From contig JBKJZO010000067.1 of NCBI GenBank assembly GCA_046715235.1, positions 1-8,081 of the forward strand: 8,081 nt of DNA, in the 5' to 3' direction. Made by a program: the position numbers and the translations under genes. The notes beneath the pieces were generated by a model. That model saw only the letters and a list, made by a program, of their open reading frames with translations, was not told where the DNA came from and made no database searches. Of the stretch, positions 4,738-8,081 are shown in pieces; the first letter of the stretch is position 1, and every line of letters starts with the position of its first letter. This stretch comes from JBKJZO01 sp046715235. Lineage in GTDB: Bacteria; Actinomycetota; Actinomycetes; BP-191.

Positions 4738-6303
4738 CTACAGAACGATCTCGACCCGATCGACGGTCACCCAGATGTAGCGGGACCTGGGCTGCTTGGT
4801 GCCGGTCACGCGGAGCCTGAGGGTGTGCTCGCCGGCGGGGAGCACGGGGCTCTCCCACAGCATGCGGGTTTCCTCGTCGGCATCGAACTGGTCGATCTCG
4901 GTCTCAGGACCGTCATCGACCGACACGCCGATGATGCCGTGGTTGGGCTTGCAGATGCCGTAGTACCGGATCTGCGTGCCGTTGAACCGGATCGTCGCCG
5001 AGTCGCCGGGGATGCTGCAGAACGAGCCCGACTCCGCGGTGCCGCTGTTGTGCCGCCAGTGAGCGTCGTACGAAAACTCGTTGAGTCCGGTGCCGATCAC
5101 GTTGTTCTGGACGGTCATGACGCCGTCAACCGTGACGACGGGAGTCGCCTCTGGCGCCTCCTCGGTTGTCGCGGCGAATTCGACCCGATCGAACGTGTAG
5201 CGGCCCAGCACGGAGTTGAGGCTCTCCTCGAGCAGCTCGAGGTCGCCGGCGATCGTGCGGGCGTGCGTGCCCGCGAACTCCGTGGCCCGGATCGCGTCAG
5301 CGAGGGTCTCGACGTTCTCGGCCAGCTCGGCCGACCCGCTGGCGGCCATCGCGGTGTTGCGGCCGATCTCCTTGGTCGTCTCGGTCTGCTCCTCGACAGC
5401 CGCGGCGATAGCGGACTGGTTGTCGCTCACGCGGGCCATCGTGTCGGTGAAGTGGGACATGATGCCGGCCGCCTCCGCCGAGCCGGTCTGGATCGACTTC
5501 ACCGAGTCGTTGACGTGGCCGGTAGCGGCGGCGGTCTGGCGTGCCAGCGCCTTGACCTCCGACGCGACGACGGCGAACCCGTGACCGGCGTCGCCTGCGC
5601 GGCCGGCTTCGATCGTCGCGTTGAGCGCCAGCAGGTGGGTCTGGTCAGCGATTTGGCGAATGAGGTCGACGACGGTCTGGATCTCGATGGACGAGTCCTC
5701 GAGGTCGCTCACCGTGCTGTTGGCGGCGACGACTTCCTGCGCGACGGTCTCGGCGACCGAGGCGGCCTGCGCCGCGTGCTGGGCGACTTCACGAGTGGTT
5801 GCGGCCATCTCCTCGGTGGCGGCAGCGATGCGCTGCATGTTGTCGGAGATGTGGGCCGCGGTGGCGGCGGAGAGCGACGCCTGCATAGCGGTGTTCTCGG
5901 AGGTGTCGAGCATCTGCTCGGCGACGACGTTTACCTCGCGCCAGCGAGCGGCCACTTCGACCTTGCCCGCTTCGACGTGGCTCAGAATTACGCGCATCTG
6001 GTCGACGATGCCGTTGACCGACGTGCCGACCCGTCCGAGGTCGCTAGTGCCCTCCGGGAGCTTGACGGTGAGGTCGCCACCGGCGATGGCCTCGAGGGCC
6101 CTTGCCAGCCCGCCTGCCCCTGCCGAGGTGCCGCCCTGCGCCGGCCGGTGTGCGAGCGCGGCGACGAAAGCGACGATTGCGAAACCGGCGACAAGGAGCG
6201 CCCAGCGCACCTGTCCCCCGTCGCGCGCCACCAGTCCGACGGCGGTGAACGCGGCGGCCGCTACGAGCGCCGTGACCTGCCCTGAATAGCGCTGACCGTT
6301 AAT
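4738..6303 (-). CDS. Methyl-accepting chemotaxis protein with C-terminal beta-sandwich (carbohydrate-binding-like) domain
   Basis: Membrane chemoreceptor that should signal through CheA/CheW. Positions count from the GTG at 6231 (497 residues). They are a membrane helix (10-27), a HAMP-like segment with GDLTVKLPEGTSDLG (52-66), a coiled-coil signalling domain (about 95-345) whose hairpin tip IRQIADQTHLLALNATIEAG (191-210) is followed by RAGDAGHGFAVVASEVKALA, and a C-terminal module (about 385-497). That module has FNGTQIRYYG (416-425), GVSVDDGPE (435-443), LPAGEHTLRLRVTG (464-477) and WVTVDRVEI (487-495), a pattern seen in extracellular carbohydrate-binding-like beta-sandwiches. In-frame GC-rich coding continues upstream and encodes a second hydrophobic helix (VTALVAAAAFTAVGLVA). 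The start is therefore placed at ATT 6303 behind a good ribosome site, giving 521 residues; GTG 6231 is the conservative alternative. No extracytoplasmic sensor domain is present. Confidence 0.88.
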   Translation of the reverse strand: MNGQRYSGQVTALVAAAAFTAVGLVARDGGQVRWALLVAGFAIVAFVAALAHRPAQGGTSAGAGGLARALEAIAGGDLTVKLPEGTSDLGRVGTSVNGIVDQMRVILSHVEAGKVEVAARWREVNVVAEQMLDTSENTAMQASLSAATAAHISDNMQRIAAATEEMAATTREVAQHAAQAASVAETVAQEVVAANSTVSDLEDSSIEIQTVVDLIRQIADQTHLLALNATIEAGRAGDAGHGFAVVASEVKALARQTAAATGHVNDSVKSIQTGSAEAAGIMSHFTDTMARVSDNQSAIAAAVEEQTETTKEIGRNTAMAASGSAELAENVETLADAIRATEFAGTHARTIAGDLELLEESLNSVLGRYTFDRVEFAATTEEAPEATPVVTVDGVMTVQNNVIGTGLNEFSYDAHWRHNSGTAESGSFCSIPGDSATIRFNGTQIRYYGICKPNHGIIGVSVDDGPETEIDQFDADEETRMLWESPVLPAGEHTLRLRVTGTKQPRSRYIWVTVDRVEIVL

Positions 6304-6309
6304 CGTCGG

Positions 6310-6317
6310 TCTCCCTC
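6310..6317 (-). promoter_or_regulatory. Ribosome binding site that argues for an upstream, non-standard MCP start
   Basis: The minus strand reads GAGGGAGA here, the best Shine-Dalgarno match near the MCP, 6 bases before the ATT codon at 6303-6301. No ATG, GTG or TTG occurs in the MCP frame between the in-frame TGA at 6318-6316 and the GTG at 6231. An ATG at 6320-6318 in another frame makes only a six-codon peptide (MRETDD) that ends on a TAA overlapping the ATT. Confidence 0.45.
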
Positions 6318-6445
6318 ATGTGTGTCGTGCTACCCCGTGTCTGCTGAACGGTTCTGCTCCCAAGCCTTCGTCATTCGCGCAAATCGGCACGAAACGGACA
6401 GACTCCGGCTCTCTCCTCCCTTTACATCGCCGTCTTTCGCCAGAC

Positions 6446-6850
6446 CTAAAGCCCTATTTCGAGCACCGCGGCGATCCAGGCCCTCAGCCGTTCCATTCCG
6501 TCATGGACCGGATCGATGACCGTGGCCACTCTGCGCAGCCGCTCCGAGGCCGCCTCGGACACCACGAGAACCGGGCCGCGGTGCTGTTGCGCGAGCAGCG
6601 CGAAGTCGCCGTCGCCGGAGACGAGAACCAGCGGATCGTCGTCCCCCCGGTAGATCTCGGCCAGAGCGAGATCGGCGCGTTGCCACCCGGTGGCCTTGTG
6701 TACGGCGGCGCTCACCGGCCATTCGACGTCCGCCACCGCCCTGGGGCTGCCGACGACCACGATGTGAGCGTCGGGCGGCAACTCGGCGAGGAGCGCCCGT
6801 ACCCGCGCCGGCGACACGTTGTCCGCATCGACAAGCACCTGAAAGGGCAT
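6446..6850 (-). CDS. NYN/PIN-like nuclease-fold protein
   Basis: Protein of 134 residues with the acidic arrangement of NYN-domain (PIN-like) metal-dependent ribonucleases: VLVDADN (5-11; Asp8, Asp10, Asn11) at the end of the first strand, Asp60 in the middle (WQRADLALAEI), and VSGDGDFALL (77-86; Asp80, Asp82), the usual (V/T)SGDxDF signature. VVVGSP and VLVVSE are the intervening Rossmann-like strands. It is a stand-alone domain with no extra module, so its RNA or other substrate cannot be named. The ATG at 6850 is the only usable start: an in-frame TGA lies at 6883-6881. No ribosome site is visible. A TAGCGT (-10-like) hexamer 8 bases upstream suggests a leaderless or near-leaderless mRNA, but no convincing -35 accompanies it. 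It lies downstream of thiH in the same direction, about 158 bases away. Confidence 0.68.
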   Translation of the reverse strand: MPFQVLVDADNVSPARVRALLAELPPDAHIVVVGSPRAVADVEWPVSAAVHKATGWQRADLALAEIYRGDDDPLVLVSGDGDFALLAQQHRGPVLVVSEAASERLRRVATVIDPVHDGMERLRAWIAAVLEIGL

Positions 6851-7008
6851 GGGTGCAGACGCTAGCCGCCCAGATCGACCTCACCGCTGCTGAACGGCGG
6901 TCAACCATTCGACTCGACACTCCCGGCGACCTCACAGTCGGCGCATGAGTTGGCACTTCACGCGGGTAACCCGGTCGTCAGCGTCCAGATGATCTTGCTC
7001 CGGTAGCG

Positions 7009-8081
7009 CTAGGCCGGGAGGAGCGGGAACGAGTCCTTCCAGACCGGCTCGTAGCCGGCTGCCGTGAGCATCGCGGCGACCTCGGCCGGCGAGCGCTCGT
7101 CAGAGATCGCGAACTGCTCCTGCGCCTCACCGGGATGCGAATAGCCGCCGGGCTCGGTCGACGAACCGGCGCTCATGTGCGTAACCGCGATCCGCACCAG
7201 GCCGTCGCGCAACGCCGCCGGCTCGCGGGTGGACAGCACGATGCCCGCGTCCGGCGCGGCCAGCCGCAGCGCGCACAACGCCTGCACGTACGACGGGTCG
7301 TCGACCGGCAGGGCCGGCTGGAAACCCGAGGCGCACGGCTTGATGCGCGGCAGTGCGACGGTCACGTCGGTCCGCCAAAAGGAGCGGCACAGGAATGCTG
7401 CGTGCGCGGCGACCGCGATGACGTCGGCGCGCCAGTCGGAAGCCAGCCCTAGCAGCGCGCCGATGCCGAGCCGGCGGATGCCCGCCTCGGCCGCGCGCTC
7501 GGTCGACGCGAGCCGCCGGTCGTAGTCGCGCTTCCACCCCGCGACGTGCACCTCGGCGTACCGCTCGCGGTCGTACGTCTCCTGGTAGTGCACGACGCCT
7601 TCCGCGCCGGCGGCGACCAGCCGCGCGTACGTGTCGTCGCTCCAGGTCTGCGTCTCGACCGAGACCGACGGCACTATGGCGGCCACTCGGCGTACGACGT
7701 CAGTCAGGTAGTCGGACGACACCGCGACCCGGTGCTCCCCCGATACCAGCAGCACGTGCCGGAAACCGCGGGCGGCGAGCAGTCGCGTCTCGTCCGCGAC
7801 CTGATCCGGCGTCAGCGTCAGCCGGACGACGTCGAGGTCCTTCGCGAAGCCGCAGTAGGTGCACGTCGACAGGCACTCGTTGGAGACGTAGAGCGGCGCG
7901 AAGAGCCGCACCGCGCGACCGAACCGCTGCAAGGTTCTTTCGCTGGCGACCGTAGCCAGCTCCTCGAGGCGAGCGCCCGCGGCCGGCGACAGCAGCGCGG
8001 CGACGTCACGCGGCTGGAGATGCTCTGCGGTCAACGCCCTGTCGACGTCGGCATTGGATGCACCGACGGCGTACGACGACA
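7009..8081 (-). CDS. thiH: 2-iminoacetate synthase ThiH (radical SAM), 5' end outside window
   Basis: Radical SAM enzyme that cleaves tyrosine to 2-iminoacetate (dehydroglycine) and p-cresol, feeding ThiG in thiazole synthesis. The [4Fe-4S] motif CLSTCTYC is encoded around 7875-7852 and is preceded by PLYVSN. Other ThiH blocks are LLVSGEH, VVHYQETYDRERYAEVH, GIGALLGLASDWR, PRIKPC, VLSTRE, STEPGGYS and the ending AAGYEPVWKDSF. A TTG at 8034 could be taken as the start. However, the frame stays open to the window edge, and the codons before it read NADVDRALTAEHL, matching the AADVERALNASQL region of E. coli ThiH. The real start therefore lies beyond 8081, with roughly 20 residues missing. Iron-sulfur and radical chemistry make it oxygen-sensitive; many aerobic actinomycetes use the oxidase ThiO instead. 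thiG is a likely upstream neighbour but is not visible. Confidence 0.95.
   Translation of the reverse strand, partial: SSYAVGASNADVDRALTAEHLQPRDVAALLSPAAGARLEELATVASERTLQRFGRAVRLFAPLYVSNECLSTCTYCGFAKDLDVVRLTLTPDQVADETRLLAARGFRHVLLVSGEHRVAVSSDYLTDVVRRVAAIVPSVSVETQTWSDDTYARLVAAGAEGVVHYQETYDRERYAEVHVAGWKRDYDRRLASTERAAEAGIRRLGIGALLGLASDWRADVIAVAAHAAFLCRSFWRTDVTVALPRIKPCASGFQPALPVDDPSYVQALCALRLAAPDAGIVLSTREPAALRDGLVRIAVTHMSAGSSTEPGGYSHPGEAQEQFAISDERSPAEVAAMLTAAGYEPVWKDSFPLLPA

Noticed and set aside
4477..6285. A 602-codon open frame on the plus strand opposite the MCP and Rv2175c-like genes
   Set aside because: It is a low-complexity Gly/Arg/Asp/Val-rich translation, as expected antisense to GC-rich genes. 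The minus strand carries clear MCP and winged-helix domains across the same bases.
6381..6388. GCCGATTT on the minus strand upstream of the MCP, resembling a flagellar sigma-28 -10 element
   Set aside because: No TAAA element lies at the required spacing; the nearest (6421-6424) is 32 bases away instead of about 15.
6501..6956. A 151-codon minus-strand frame overlapping the NYN-like gene
   Set aside because: It is Arg/Gly-rich with no domain. The overlapping frame carries the ordered VDADN and SGDGDF motifs, so this is a shadow.
6963..6973. CGGGTAACCCG palindrome after thiH
   Set aside because: The one-base centre cannot form a hairpin loop without opening the stem, and a single short GC-rich palindrome is weak evidence for an operator.

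Overview
The window is high-GC DNA with strongly GC-rich third codon positions and GTG/TTG starts. It carries an Rv2175c-family DNA-binding protein and an IdsA-type polyprenyl synthase. Together these point to an actinomycete (Actinomycetota), and the methyl-accepting chemotaxis protein (MCP) suggests a motile one. Nine protein genes are supported. No RNA gene, CRISPR array, insertion sequence or prophage is visible, and no gene-free stretch exceeds 300 bases.

Left part, plus strand. (1) The 3' part of a polyprenyl diphosphate synthase, cut by the window edge inside its first Asp-rich motif. (2) A 196-residue H-NOX/HNOB-fold protein that appears to lack both the proximal heme histidine and the YxSxR motif. 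It is followed by a long, nearly perfect hairpin. (3) A Tat-type, lipobox-containing lipoprotein with an Ig-like middle part and a C-terminal thioredoxin-like domain with a C-x4-C motif. It lies behind a good match to a SigR/SigH-type ECF promoter and ends in a 4-bp tail-to-tail overlap with the next gene.

Right part, all minus strand, in transcription order from the right edge: thiH (radical SAM 2-iminoacetate synthase, 5' end outside the window), a NYN/PIN-like nuclease-fold protein, an MCP with a C-terminal beta-sandwich module, an Rv2175c-like winged-helix protein, thiS, thiE and an HNH endonuclease. The Rv2175c-like gene, thiS and thiE are packed with a 4-nt gap and an 8-nt overlap and look like one translationally coupled unit.

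How the genes fit together. ThiS, ThiE and ThiH belong to thiamine synthesis: ThiH supplies dehydroglycine and ThiS the sulfur for the thiazole ring, and ThiE joins thiazole and pyrimidine. The thi genes are split by unrelated genes. The most unusual elements are the MCP, which has no visible extracytoplasmic sensor domain, a carbohydrate-binding-like C-terminal module and a probable unannotated first membrane helix behind a non-standard start, and the heme-ligand-less H-NOX homologue 3 kb away. H-NOX proteins often work with MCPs, so a functional pairing is possible but is inference.
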